A program made the position numbers and the translations under genes. Positions 10,160-18,709 of a stretch of DNA of 64,000 bases are shown piece by piece. The notes beneath the pieces are model-generated. The model was not told the DNA's origin, searched no databases, and saw nothing but the letters and a program-made list of their open reading frames with translations. Origin of the DNA: Arenibacter sp. F26102 (GTDB lineage Bacteria > Bacteroidota > Bacteroidia > Flavobacteriales > Flavobacteriaceae); NCBI RefSeq assembly GCF_023015865.1, contig NZ_JALKBC010000006.1, positions 337,388-401,387 on the forward strand, in the 5' to 3' direction. How positions within the stretch are numbered: position 1 is the stretch's first letter; each line of letters begins with the position of its first letter.

Positions 10160-10870
10160 CTAACCAAAACCGTGAAGGAAAATAAAGATCGTTAAAAAAA
10201 CGTCTCCCAAGTGCTGTCTAAGAAGTTTTATGGTATGGGCCATTAGATTGTAAACCCCCTTTTTATCCATATCCATGATTTCGGAAATCTCCTCATAACC
10301 CAGGTTCCCGTAATACTTTAGGTGAATAATTTCCTGTTGTTTGCCAGTAAGCTTTTTTAGGGATTTAGTCAATATCTTACGCTCATGATCTAAGCGTTGT
10401 TTTTCGATCAAATTAATCTCAGATGAAGGAGTAGCCTCCCTAACCATTTCCAATTTTATGGCGGAAACAAACCGATTTCTTTGTTTGGAGGCACCGGCAA
10501 TCAATTTTCTTCTAAGGCACTTAAACAAATAGGCCTTGATAGATCGGACAGAGCTTAATCTATGTTTTGTATCCCAAAGTTCCACGAATAGGTCTTGAAT
10601 GCAATCTTTGACCAATTCATTGTCTTTCACCAGTTTCATTCCATAGCCGTACAATCTATCCGCATTTAAACTATACATTGAAGCAAATGCAGCTTCATCT
10701 CCCCTCTGGAAATCTTGCCAGAGTTGTAAATCCGAAACTTCGATACTAGAACGGTTGGCTTCTGAAATCAAGGAATCCTTGATTTCGGTTTGCGAATTCG
10801 TACTATGTACAATATTGGATTTCAAATTATGAATGGGGGATTTAAGTAGGTTGCAATCTAGAGAAAACAC
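10160..10870 (-). CDS. ECF-type RNA polymerase sigma factor
   Basis: Extracytoplasmic-function sigma factor expected to activate the SusC/SusD/sulfatase/GH29 genes downstream. Region 2 is visible at about 55-125 (LWQDFQRGDEAAFASMYS, then VKDCIQDLFVELW) and region 4 at about 170-225 (LTGKQQEIIHLKYYGNLGYE and EISEIMDMDKKGVYNLMAHT). At 236 residues it is longer than most of its class, with about 50 extra N-terminal residues that look unlike the family, so the true start may be downstream, possibly at a non-ATG codon; the next internal Met falls inside region 2. fecR follows after 201 bp on the same strand. Confidence 0.92.
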   Translation of the reverse strand: MFSLDCNLLKSPIHNLKSNIVHSTNSQTEIKDSLISEANRSSIEVSDLQLWQDFQRGDEAAFASMYSLNADRLYGYGMKLVKDNELVKDCIQDLFVELWDTKHRLSSVRSIKAYLFKCLRRKLIAGASKQRNRFVSAIKLEMVREATPSSEINLIEKQRLDHERKILTKSLKKLTGKQQEIIHLKYYGNLGYEEISEIMDMDKKGVYNLMAHTIKLLRQHLGDVFLTIFIFLHGFG

Positions 10871-11109
10871 ATAAATTAACCTAAAAACAACGACTATTTA
10901 ACATTTAAGTCTGAATATCAGCTATTTACTCCCACAACTTTAATGACCCTGTCTATATAATTTAAAACAATCCCAAATTTGACTCTCCAATTAAAACCCA
11001 TTTCTTCCTGATCAGGGGGTTACATGCTAAAACAAACTATGGTTACCGAATTCCATCAATTGCACCAAGCTCAAATTAACCACCCCAAAGTGGCTACTAT
11101 GAAGTATTA

Positions 11110-11874
11110 TTATAAATTTTCTTCAGGATACCCCAGCTCCCGTCGTAATTTTAAGCCCATGACCTGGGTCCTATTCCTTAATTTTTTGGCCTGCGTCAAA
11201 AGGTTTTCCGTTTGTATCAATCTATCTACCAACGCGTTCTGATATTCCTTTGTATTAAGTAACGTGTAATAATTGGACACTCTTCCAAAGTCCCTAAGGT
11301 TATTGAACTTAGTGTTTTCCCGTGGAAGTATATCAACCAAGGCAAGGTGTTTTTCCAATACTGGCTGCAAGTGATTGATCACAATGTCGTTGATCTTTGA
11401 ATCTGTAATCTTAAATTCCGTAATTTCAGTGGGATAATTGGCTATAAGGGTTTTTAAGGAATCGCTTTCAATAATCTCAAATTTTGAGGTACTGATAACA
11501 GAATTTAAGGCCCCGTCCAGCAAGACCATTGGAGCATAATTAATGTGTACTATAGTATCCTTGGCACCGGGTGTAATTTGTTCTGGAGCCAGGCCAATGT
11601 AGTTTATAGTAGCCTCCAATCTGTTAACATTACCAGAATACTTAACAATGCCGTTATTAAGAACTTTCAAATTTGTGTTCAATTCTTCATATAGGCTATG
11701 ATAGATTTTCATCTCCACTATCCTGTTTTTCCTAATCTCATTTAGATCATTGATTTTCCAAGCGATCAGGATACCAATAACGATCAGCAATATTTCCCCA
11801 AAAGCGTATAATAAATAACTTTTAAGTTTTCCTGAGAATATTAAGGTACGTCGGATTTTAGCAAATAGGCGCAT
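11110..11874 (-). CDS. DUF6090-like single-pass membrane protein
   Basis: Function unknown. The 254-residue product begins with a basic segment, then one membrane helix (about 22-40) within FGEILLIVIGILIAWKINDL, and continues as a mostly helical soluble domain with MKIYHSLYEELNTNLKVLNN. That N-terminal signature is shared by a widespread flavobacterial family of uncharacterised membrane proteins (DUF6090 by recollection). The gene starts 5 bp after the SCO-family gene, so it is the last member of the YHYH-MORN-SCO transcription unit. A membrane-anchored helper of that unit is possible, but nothing in the sequence shows its activity. Confidence 0.75.
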   Translation of the reverse strand: MRLFAKIRRTLIFSGKLKSYLLYAFGEILLIVIGILIAWKINDLNEIRKNRIVEMKIYHSLYEELNTNLKVLNNGIVKYSGNVNRLEATINYIGLAPEQITPGAKDTIVHINYAPMVLLDGALNSVISTSKFEIIESDSLKTLIANYPTEITEFKITDSKINDIVINHLQPVLEKHLALVDILPRENTKFNNLRDFGRVSNYYTLLNTKEYQNALVDRLIQTENLLTQAKKLRNRTQVMGLKLRRELGYPEENL

Positions 11875-11879
11875 ATCAA

Positions 11880-12572
11880 TTACTCCAATTTTAAAGCTTT
11901 GATATCTGTAATTAGTTGGGCTATGGAAGCTCTGTTCAATCCATTATAAATACCTCGAATATGTTTGTTTTTATCTACCAACAAGAAGTTTTCGGTATGC
12001 AAAAAATCATTTATATCCTTTGGCACCCCCAAATCATTCTCTACAAAATATTGATTTCTTCCCAGATTGTAAATTTCCGTTTTGTCCCCCGTAACCAAAT
12101 GCCATTTATTATCCAAAACACCATTTTTTTCGGCATAGTTTTTTAACACTGATACAGAATCTATAGATGGGGTTACCGAATGTGATAGCAACAATACCTC
12201 CGGATCATCCTTAAACGCCTCCTGCACTTGTACCATATTCCCGGTCATCTTTAAACATATGCCGGGACAGGTGGTAAAGAAGAAATCCGCTATATAGATT
12301 TTGTCATCAAATGTCTTTTGAGAAACAGTATCCCCAAGTTGATCTACCAATTTAAAATCAGGGATTTTATGAAAATTCTTCTCTTCTATACTATTGGGTA
12401 CTAACCAATGTGGCGTAAAGGATTCATCGTTATAGTAGGGGAGGTATTCTACCCTACTGGTCTCCACGACTTCAACGGTCTCCTTTTTTACTTGATTCTT
12501 GCAACTACTAACAAGTGCTAACAAACCAACCAACACCAACCCCTTAATCTTATTCCCTAACAACAACTTCAT
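11880..12572 (-). CDS. SCO1/SenC-family copper-binding thioredoxin-fold lipoprotein
   Basis: SCO proteins bind copper or act as thiol-disulfide reductases, classically during CuA assembly in cytochrome oxidase. The chosen ATG at 12572 gives 230 residues with a clean lipoprotein signal (lipobox VSSC, Cys24). An upstream ATG at 12689 would add 39 residues without signal-peptide character and overlap the previous gene far more. The metal site is seen as TTCPGIC (Cys102 and Cys106) and the partner histidine in DFLHTENFLLVD (His192). The start overlaps the MORN gene by 23 bp, showing translational coupling. No cytochrome oxidase genes are in view, so its partner may be a product of the YHYH cluster; that is inference. 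Confidence 0.9.
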   Translation of the reverse strand: MKLLLGNKIKGLVLVGLLALVSSCKNQVKKETVEVVETSRVEYLPYYNDESFTPHWLVPNSIEEKNFHKIPDFKLVDQLGDTVSQKTFDDKIYIADFFFTTCPGICLKMTGNMVQVQEAFKDDPEVLLLSHSVTPSIDSVSVLKNYAEKNGVLDNKWHLVTGDKTEIYNLGRNQYFVENDLGVPKDINDFLHTENFLLVDKNKHIRGIYNGLNRASIAQLITDIKALKLE

Positions 12573-13149
12573 CTTCCAATTTATAACATGAATTAGCCCT
12601 GAGCATTCCAAAAATGCGTCCGTTTTTAGCCTCATAATTAACATATAATTTCCCATTGGGCAGCCAGGCCTTTTGCAACCCTTCCTCATTACCCTTCAGC
12701 AATTGCCTAACTTTGGACAATTGACCGGTAGCGTACCATTGTTTTTCCTCGCCCTGCTTTAAGCCATTAACGTAATGGGATTCTTCCGCCAGCACCCCAT
12801 TTTCCCACCAGCTTTTATACACTCCTACCAATTTGTTTTCATAATAGGTAGATTCTACCCTAAGCACTCCATTTTCCGACCATCTTCTTGCCACACCTTC
12901 CCTTTTACCATTTATAAACCCTAGTCTTTCGGCCAAGGTATCATTGGCATGAAATTTCACCGAATAGCCATTGTATGGCTGGTTTTTATAATACCACTTG
13001 CCTTCAATTTGGTTAAGGACCAAATCCTGTTTGGATACCTCAACGTTGTCGATTACAACAGCTTTCTCCATCTCGCTTTTTACACTAGTGGCTTCTTTGC
13101 AATTTATGAGGGATAAGGCCGAAACAATTAATAGGACTACTAGTCGCAT
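12550..13149 (-). CDS. MORN-repeat lipoprotein 1
   Basis: The 199-residue product has a short lipoprotein signal (LINC, Cys17) and a series of MORN-like repeats of about 22 residues: KREGVARRWSENGVLRVEST, KLVGVYKSWWENGVLAEESH, KQGEEKQWYATGQLSKVRQL and NEEGLQKAWLPNGKLYVNYE. Such YwqK-like repeat proteins are usually of unknown function. The tail has an NSCYKLEDEVVV motif that recurs in the second MORN lipoprotein of the cluster. It begins 9 bp after YHYH protein 1 and overlaps the SCO gene by 23 bp, so the three are probably co-expressed. A scaffold or envelope-binding role is possible but unproven. Confidence 0.85.
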   Translation of the reverse strand: MRLVVLLIVSALSLINCKEATSVKSEMEKAVVIDNVEVSKQDLVLNQIEGKWYYKNQPYNGYSVKFHANDTLAERLGFINGKREGVARRWSENGVLRVESTYYENKLVGVYKSWWENGVLAEESHYVNGLKQGEEKQWYATGQLSKVRQLLKGNEEGLQKAWLPNGKLYVNYEAKNGRIFGMLRANSCYKLEDEVVVRE

Positions 13150-13158
13150 AATATTTTT

Positions 13159-13923
13159 TTAGTATCCCTGATATGGACCGGCAAAAGCCAAATAAGATCC
13201 TGTTGTTGAATACAGTTCATTGATGATGTGATAGTGGTACTCCTCTTCGCCATCCGTATATTGGGTAGCCGTAGTATGTCCGCCCGAAGCATCCAAATCT
13301 GTTGGGTAGGTCCCTGTGGAAGTACATTTTCTTCCATAAAGAAAAACCCCGTCCAATAAGATCCCAACTAAATTGGAATCATCATCGGTAAAAGCTTTGG
13401 GCTCCAAGTGGTAATGGTAAACACCAGGGCCTATATGGGCACCCGTCCAATCCAAACTAGCCGCTGCTTGGTTTAATGGGCCGCCTCCTTCCTGATCATT
13501 AAAAATGGAGGCCCCACTTACGGCAATGCCAATAGTATTCAGTTGAGTGGATACTGTACTTCCGGTTAAAGCTGGGGTTGCATCCACCACAATCGTAGTA
13601 GCGTTGTTGTTACTGGACATGATGCTTGGCGTTCTATCTACATCAGGTTCCTCCTTATAAAGAGAATTCCCTTCTCCCCAATAAACCGTTTCATGGTCCG
13701 GCAAACCGGTAGTTTCTATTACCACATTGGATCCGTCCAAATAAATAGTGGTGGCGTCTGAATTAAAAGCTGAAAATGCAGCATGCAATTCGGTTACAAC
13801 AGTTTCTTCACTATCTTCATCAGAAGCACTATCCGCACTACAGGCAATTAGAGTAGTTAATAGCAAGGCCAAGGCCATTGCTATTGCAGTGATATTTTTA
13901 TTCACTTTTACATCTTTTTTCAT
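13159..13923 (-). CDS. YHYH-domain lipoprotein 1
   Basis: Exported lipoprotein with a YHYH domain, a family named for its motif and of unknown function. The 254-residue product has a lipobox LIAC (Cys28), an acidic linker, then the domain. Conserved parts shared with the other two copies are SGASIFNDQEGGG, GPGVYHYH (YHYH 169-172), DDSNLVGILLDGVFLYGRK, LDASGGH and a second YHYH at 229-232. The paired histidine-tyrosine motifs look suitable for metal or cofactor coordination, which is inference. It heads the YHYH-MORN-SCO-DUF6090 unit. A SCO copper protein two genes downstream makes copper a reasonable candidate ligand. Confidence 0.88.
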   Translation of the reverse strand: MKKDVKVNKNITAIAMALALLLTTLIACSADSASDEDSEETVVTELHAAFSAFNSDATTIYLDGSNVVIETTGLPDHETVYWGEGNSLYKEEPDVDRTPSIMSSNNNATTIVVDATPALTGSTVSTQLNTIGIAVSGASIFNDQEGGGPLNQAAASLDWTGAHIGPGVYHYHLEPKAFTDDDSNLVGILLDGVFLYGRKCTSTGTYPTDLDASGGHTTATQYTDGEEEYHYHIINELYSTTGSYLAFAGPYQGY

Positions 13924-14096
13924 ATCCTTAAATTTTGAGAGTTTTACGTTGTTACTTTTGTTTATTCTGTGTGTATGCTATGACAAATCTCGTAAATCAG
14001 GCAACATCAAATTGCTGAAATCCATGACCTGCCCAATCTTTTAAGTCAATAATGGATATGGATCTGCAAACCAATTTTTAGCCCAATGACTTTCAG

Positions 14097-14237
14097 CTAT
14101 TTTACGGGCTTAATCATTTTATAAATAACCAACACAGCCAATACAATTACAATACATGAAACAACAAAGGCCCACCAGAGATTGGGTTCATTACCCGAAA
14201 TTCTGAATAGGCCCCATATGTTTTTCAATAATTCCAT
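14097..14237 (-). CDS. Small single-pass membrane protein, 46 aa
   Basis: Reading from the ATG at 14237 gives 46 residues: an amphipathic start (MELLKNIWGLFRISG), then a membrane helix at about 21-40 (WWAFVVSCIVIVLAVLVIYK) and a short basic tail (MIKPVK). The frame closes with TAG at 14097-14099. It fills the gap between MORN lipoprotein 2 and YHYH protein 1 on the same strand. No family is recognised and the Shine-Dalgarno sequence is not clear, but the coherent hydrophobic profile and position favour a real small protein over chance. Confidence 0.5.
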   Translation of the reverse strand: MELLKNIWGLFRISGNEPNLWWAFVVSCIVIVLAVLVIYKMIKPVK

Positions 14238-14425
14238 AGTATTTTATTGGATTTTCAGATTTATTTTCGGTTCTACAATTTTCGAAAACGTCCGTGATAT
14301 ACCATTTTTCACCTTAAAGACTACCCTTCAATTATGGTATATAACTACGGACAGGGTCCATGTCTATTAAAAACCATATTCCTCAATACAGAATTATGTG
14401 CTTAGGCTTTAAAGTTGGTTCCTTT

Positions 14426-15103
14426 TTATAGCGTCTCGTCGCCATTGGACGATTTAATTACTTCCTCATTGGCAAGGCCATAACAGGAAACTGATTTTTG
14501 CAACCCATAGCGCACCCCGTTTTTGACCACAAAGTTTCTAAACAAACTTCCATTTTTACGCCATGCCTTCTGCATCCCAACTTGACGATCATCCTTATAA
14601 TTATATTCGTAATATGGTTCTCCATTGGAATACCAGCTCTTTTGAACACCTTCTTTTTTTTGATTATAGTAATTATATTCAAACTTCAGATTTCCAGTAT
14701 CCTCCCAATACCCATATTGTTTCCCTATCGCTTTATTAGCCCTATACTGTCTTACTTCATACGGCTTACCATTTTCATAAAAACTTCTATACTTACCATG
14801 AAGCATGCCGTTTAAAACGGAGCTATACGTTTTAAGGTTATAACCCTTTAAAACCTTAAATACAATTCCTGAATACTCCTTATTATCCAAATAATAAATA
14901 CCATTTACATACGAAACCCTTGGATCCTTAAAGTCGACCGTATCCGTTGGAATGTCACTGGTATTCACGGAATAATCCAATTCCTTTTTAATAATTTTTG
15001 TGCTGGATTCTTGATCCACACAGTTACTTAGAAACAAGACCATTACACAACAAACTACACTTCTTGTATATACATGGACAAAAAGGCCATATTTAACCAT
15101 CAT
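14426..15103 (-). CDS. MORN-repeat lipoprotein 2
   Basis: The 225-residue product is a paralogue of MORN lipoprotein 1. It has a lipoprotein signal (FLSNC, Cys28), a region with YVNGIYYLDNKEYSGIVFKV, and MORN-like repeats such as MLHGKYRSFYENGKPYEVRQ, KKEGVQKSWYSNGEPYYEYN and RQVGMQKAWRKNGSLFRNFV. The C-terminal tail VSCYGLANEEV matches the SCY tail of paralogue 1. It follows the C-type-lectin-like gene by 19 bp. Its position downstream of YHYH protein 2 repeats the YHYH-then-MORN order of the neighbouring unit, which suggests a block duplication. Function unknown. Confidence 0.83.
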   Translation of the reverse strand: MMVKYGLFVHVYTRSVVCCVMVLFLSNCVDQESSTKIIKKELDYSVNTSDIPTDTVDFKDPRVSYVNGIYYLDNKEYSGIVFKVLKGYNLKTYSSVLNGMLHGKYRSFYENGKPYEVRQYRANKAIGKQYGYWEDTGNLKFEYNYYNQKKEGVQKSWYSNGEPYYEYNYKDDRQVGMQKAWRKNGSLFRNFVVKNGVRYGLQKSVSCYGLANEEVIKSSNGDETL

Positions 15104-15122
15104 AGTTCACCATTTTGTTAAC

Positions 15123-15692
15123 CTAGTCATATTCAATAACAAAATAGAGTTGGTTTTTGTTTCCATCCAAATCCGTCCATTTACCAGCACTATTTATAGG
15201 TGTCGTTTCCAAACCAATACACAAAGCATCCTGGTCCCCATTATTATCAGGTTCATTGCCCCAATTGTTATATAATCCGTTAACGGCACTACCATCTACT
15301 CCCCCACTCCAAAAAGCAACTCCTGTTTCTTCATTGTCCCAATTCCAGACCCAGGATCCTTCTTCAGCTAAATCGTTACCTCCCAACCAAACCGCTGCAT
15401 ATCCAAATTCATTGTTGGTTTCGTCCAAAACGATACCCGCTTTAGTTGTAAGTTCAAGAAAAACAGCATTTTGTTCTTCTTCACTATTTATCTCTGATAT
15501 ATAACCTCCCCGCGCTACCGCAAATGAAACAGCATCCGTCCAAGTTTTATTTTCCTTTACAATTTCGTAAGATGTCTCATCAAAACTAAAGGCATAAATA
15601 CTGGAACCCTCAACACTTTCCTCTTCCATTTCGGCGGTCTTACCGCAAGAAACAATGGCTAAAAGCGAGGTATATAGGATTATTTTTCTCAT
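15123..15692 (-). CDS. C-type-lectin-like lipoprotein
   Basis: The ATG at 15692 gives 189 residues with a short lipoprotein signal (AIVSC, Cys16); an ATG ten codons upstream is also possible. The rest is a C-type-lectin-like fold: WTDAVSFAVARGGYISEINS (51-70), VWLGGND (101-107), NWGNEPDNNGDQDALCIGL (about 143-161) and GKWTDLDGN (170-178). The EPDNN segment sits where the calcium- and sugar-binding EPN/QPD motif occurs in animal lectins. Only one cysteine is present in the domain, so the usual disulfides are missing. It lies between YHYH protein 2 and MORN lipoprotein 2 and is probably co-transcribed. Sugar or protein binding at the cell surface is likely; the ligand is unknown. Confidence 0.82.
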   Translation of the reverse strand: MRKIILYTSLLAIVSCGKTAEMEEESVEGSSIYAFSFDETSYEIVKENKTWTDAVSFAVARGGYISEINSEEEQNAVFLELTTKAGIVLDETNNEFGYAAVWLGGNDLAEEGSWVWNWDNEETGVAFWSGGVDGSAVNGLYNNWGNEPDNNGDQDALCIGLETTPINSAGKWTDLDGNKNQLYFVIEYD

Positions 15693-15726
15693 TTTGGCTT
15701 GATAAGTTTTACGCATCACCATGATT

Positions 15727-16509
15727 TTATTCGAAAAATGTGCCTTTGGTACCGTAATAAGCCCCTGATTTAATTACATACAGACCCGATGTTGAATACA
15801 CGTCATTACTGGTGTGATAATGGTATATAGCATCAGAAAAATCCGCGGTCACACCAATATGCCCACCATTGTCATCAAGATTGTCGGGATACGCCCCATC
15901 CTTGTCCTTACGTCCATAAATTGGAAATCCATCCCTTAAAAAGCCTATAAGATTAGCGTCATCAACGGTAAGATATGTCCCCTCACTGTGGTAGTGATAG
16001 TCCTCTCTTGGTCCCGGGTGGGCACCTGATGCATCGAAAGTTCCCCATGCATTTTCTTCTAGCATGCCCCCACCTTCATAATCATTGTAAATAGGCACTC
16101 CATTGAGAGCCATTCCAACAGGACCCAATTCGGTTTCCTCTTTATAGCTGGCTTCTTGAGGCTTTGTTGGAATTGTCATCACGTAATTAAAAGTCGTCAT
16201 GCTCGTATTCATGTTGGCATGATTGGTTCCTGGAAAATCTTCATACATTTCGTGGCCAACGCCCCAGTACGGTGTTTTGTGATCTGGCAATCCTGTACTA
16301 CTCACCTGAATGCTATTATCGCTCACCTGTACACTAACCCCTTCTGTATAATCATTCCTATAATTGGCCTGTACAACAGTCGTAATATCAACAGAGCCCT
16401 CGCTAGCTGTGTCCTCGTCTGTACTATCTACATTAGTGCTGCTGCATGCCATAAATAGAATTAAAATCAGACTGGCCGTGGGTATTAGGTAATAAAGTAT
16501 TCTTTTCAT
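15727..16509 (-). CDS. YHYH-domain lipoprotein 2
   Basis: The 260-residue paralogue of YHYH protein 1 has a lipoprotein signal (FMAC, Cys22), then VSSTGLPDHKTPYWGVGHEM, which matches TTGLPDHETVYWGEGNSL in copy 1. It continues with NGVPIYNDYEGGG, a first YHYH at 171-174 after HPGPRED, DDANLIGFLRDGFPIYGRK, LDDNGGH and a second YHYH at 229-232. Both copies have nearly the same spacing of motifs, so the domain fold should be intact. It starts the unit YHYH2, C-type lectin, MORN2, small membrane protein. A promoter-like element lies about 70-95 bp upstream. The reaction or ligand is not known. Confidence 0.88.
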   Translation of the reverse strand: MKRILYYLIPTASLILILFMACSSTNVDSTDEDTASEGSVDITTVVQANYRNDYTEGVSVQVSDNSIQVSSTGLPDHKTPYWGVGHEMYEDFPGTNHANMNTSMTTFNYVMTIPTKPQEASYKEETELGPVGMALNGVPIYNDYEGGGMLEENAWGTFDASGAHPGPREDYHYHSEGTYLTVDDANLIGFLRDGFPIYGRKDKDGAYPDNLDDNGGHIGVTADFSDAIYHYHTSNDVYSTSGLYVIKSGAYYGTKGTFFE

Positions 16510-16577
16510 TTTATAAGTTTAAAAATTCTTATTCTTCAGAAATTGAATGGGAAAAATTTGTTCTTCCATTTTGAGTT

Positions 16578-16605
16578 CAAATTTAAAGATATCCATGATG
16601 CCAAA
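16578..16605 (-). promoter_or_regulatory. Candidate Bacteroidota sigma-A promoter for YHYH unit 2
   Basis: On the minus strand there is TAAATTTG (16585-16578), an exact fit to the Bacteroidota -7 consensus TAnnTTTG. A TTTG (16605-16602) lies 16 bp upstream, slightly closer than the usual -33 spacing. This would place a leader of roughly 60 bases before the YHYH protein 2 start. The match is short and could be chance. Confidence 0.35.
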
Positions 16606-16729
16606 TTCATGAAATCAATAAATGGCCCTATCCTTTAAACGAATGGTAGGTTTTGTCCGGGGAAGAAATTTTGACGACCTGAAATATGGCTATATTTAAA
16701 CCCCAGATACATTCCTAATGATATAAATA

Positions 16730-16963
16730 CTAATCTACGGTATACCTTAACAGTGCCAGATTAACCAAAATAACATTGGTACTCCATATAAAAGTGGCGT
16801 CATATGCACTGTCAGCGAATACCTCTGTAAAATTGGAATATGAGGCTTTATTGTTCACCCCAATTTCATCATTTGTGTAAGTCGTTGCATTTGGCCAAAC
16901 GGAATCATCGAAAGCCTCCGTTTCCCAGCCATCATCAGAGTTGTCCTCCTCTGTTGTTTGCAT
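16730..16963 (-). pseudogene. Remnant C-terminal beta-sandwich domain
   Basis: A 77-codon frame in the 566 bp between the DUF3500 gene and YHYH protein 2. It reads DGWETEAFDDSVWPNATTYT, later NFTEVFADSAYDATFIWSTN and ends LLRYTVD. The FDDSxW and FIW...LLRYTV pattern resembles the end of exported beta-sandwich domains, but no N-terminal part or signal peptide exists in the same frame: a TGA lies two codons before the first Met. It is read as the tail of a broken gene. The flanks (16510-16729 apart from the promoter-like site, and 16964-17075) show no other convincing coding. Confidence 0.45.
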
Positions 16964-17075
16964 TTTTCATATAAAAGCTGCAAATGCCATAGTAAATTAT
17001 ATCTCAATGGAACTTCGTCCCCATATAGACTTTTCCTATTCTCCTCAGCCCAATTTAAAATACCATGCGTTCTCT

Positions 17076-18413
17076 TTAAAGGCTTTGTAGATGGGCAAGG
17101 TTCTCTTGCCAATATGCATCAGAGTTAGTAAATTTATAATCAAATTTTACTTCACTAAACTTGTGGTGATCTGCCATAGCATAATGCTCTAAAAGTGTTT
17201 TTGGTCCATCTTGGTTGATCAAGTAAGCAAAGATGCCGTAATCTCCTCCGTCATCCGTTGCTGGATTGTTGGGTATACGGGTTATGGTATGTACATGATT
17301 GTAGTCCGCAATAGTACCAGAATTGGCCCCTGTTGAGCCTTCGGTGTTGAATTCCGCCCATAAATACGGATTATAAATTCTGTAATAGAACTCAGAGGTA
17401 GCAGTTGGTGAAGAATTTGTATCGTTTATCCACACCAAGTAGGTGTCATCTATATTTTCCATAATATCCGTCCACCAAACATCCGCAAAATTGTCGGTAA
17501 GATTATACACATATTCTTTCATTAAGAGAATGAGGTTGGCTTGTGCTGTGGAAGACATTTCAGAATATTTAAGCCCAGTTGCGAAACCCGAATAATCATA
17601 ATCTCCCCTGTACGGATCTGGATCACCATTCATATCCGCCGGACCAACTTCCAAAGAATGTGATGAACTAGTTGTCACTGCCGCTGAAATCTCATCGGTA
17701 TCAAGACTATTATAAAGCGTTATAGCCAAATCGCGTTCATCCGAAAAAATATCGAAATTCTCACCGTTCCAAGTATCCGAGGCTGGCTCACCCCCTAAGA
17801 ATGCAGGAACCATGGAAACATTGTCCCCGTCCACTAAAAAGTTGATCACACAGTGGTGTCCATCCAATTGAAAACCCCACGATCCACTGGTCTCTGGATC
17901 ACCGAACATATCTATTGAGTAGAAATCCGGATCCCAAACCGAACTCATTACATTGTTCAGCCACCCTTCTGAAAGTTCTGTAATTTCATAGACTTTTTGA
18001 TATCCTCCCGTACTCAAAAACAATTGTAAAATATTTTTAAAAGCCGTCAACTGTTCATTGGACAGGTCACCATAGGTTATACCATCCCTATTTCCATTAT
18101 TGGCTGGAGTATTGTGCCATAGATAAAAACGTTCATCATCCAAACATACTGAACCCTCTTCCTGTAGACTGGTGGAGAGGGAGTTTCTAAAATCAACCAT
18201 GGCGAGGCGCATAGTCTCAATTTCGGTATTGGTAGATTGTGCTGCGTCTTCTGTACTACAGTCCAAAGCAAAAGTGTCGTCGGTGCTGTCGTCATTGGTA
18301 GTATCATCCTTGGTGCTTTCCGTTGTGGAACTGTCATCGCTACATTGCACGAAAGTGGTGGTCAAAGCAAATAACAATAAAAACAGTGAGAGGTATTTGG
18401 TAATCGTTTTCAT
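17076..18413 (-). CDS. DUF3500-family lipoprotein
   Basis: The 445-residue product has a lipoprotein signal (FVQC, Cys24), a Thr/Ser/Asp-rich linker (about 26-50) and a DUF3500-type domain. Diagnostic parts are SWGFQLDGHHCVINFLVDGD (178-197), then MVPAFLGGEPA and, near the end, YNHVHTITR followed by DYGIFAYLINQDG. The conserved HH and HVH histidines suggest a metal site, but no activity is established for the family as far as I know. It is on the same strand as the YHYH genes and is followed by the beta-sandwich remnant. A role with the YHYH proteins at the cell surface is inferred only from the neighbourhood. Confidence 0.82.
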   Translation of the reverse strand: MKTITKYLSLFLLLFALTTTFVQCSDDSSTTESTKDDTTNDDSTDDTFALDCSTEDAAQSTNTEIETMRLAMVDFRNSLSTSLQEEGSVCLDDERFYLWHNTPANNGNRDGITYGDLSNEQLTAFKNILQLFLSTGGYQKVYEITELSEGWLNNVMSSVWDPDFYSIDMFGDPETSGSWGFQLDGHHCVINFLVDGDNVSMVPAFLGGEPASDTWNGENFDIFSDERDLAITLYNSLDTDEISAAVTTSSSHSLEVGPADMNGDPDPYRGDYDYSGFATGLKYSEMSSTAQANLILLMKEYVYNLTDNFADVWWTDIMENIDDTYLVWINDTNSSPTATSEFYYRIYNPYLWAEFNTEGSTGANSGTIADYNHVHTITRIPNNPATDDGGDYGIFAYLINQDGPKTLLEHYAMADHHKFSEVKFDYKFTNSDAYWQENLAHLQSL

Positions 18414-18709
18414 ATATTTGAAATTAGAGTTGATTATAAATTGAAATTAATTTAGACCGGCAGTCATTGAATACTTTTATTTCATTGACAAACCCTTTAA
18501 AATTTTGTTCATTCTGCCATGGCACAGGTATTTTCATTTTTTATTACGTTTTAGGCAAAAGCATCACCGTACTTCCAAAAATGAGCTATGACAATAATCC
18601 GCAAGTAGCTTGCATTGAAATTCCTGTTATCCGCGTTCATTTTATTGGCTATGAAGCCGAGTAGTTATTATTTCCTAAAATCTCCGCTAGTCGTACCCAA
18701 AAATTCAAA

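Noticed and set aside
11024..11242. Plus-strand frame overlapping the DUF6090-like gene
   Set aside because: It is antisense to a gene with clear membrane topology and family signature and has no recognisable features.
12573..12689. Upstream ATG start for the SCO-family gene
   Set aside because: The extra 39 residues are not signal-like and would bury the lipobox; the ATG at 12572 gives a standard lipoprotein signal.
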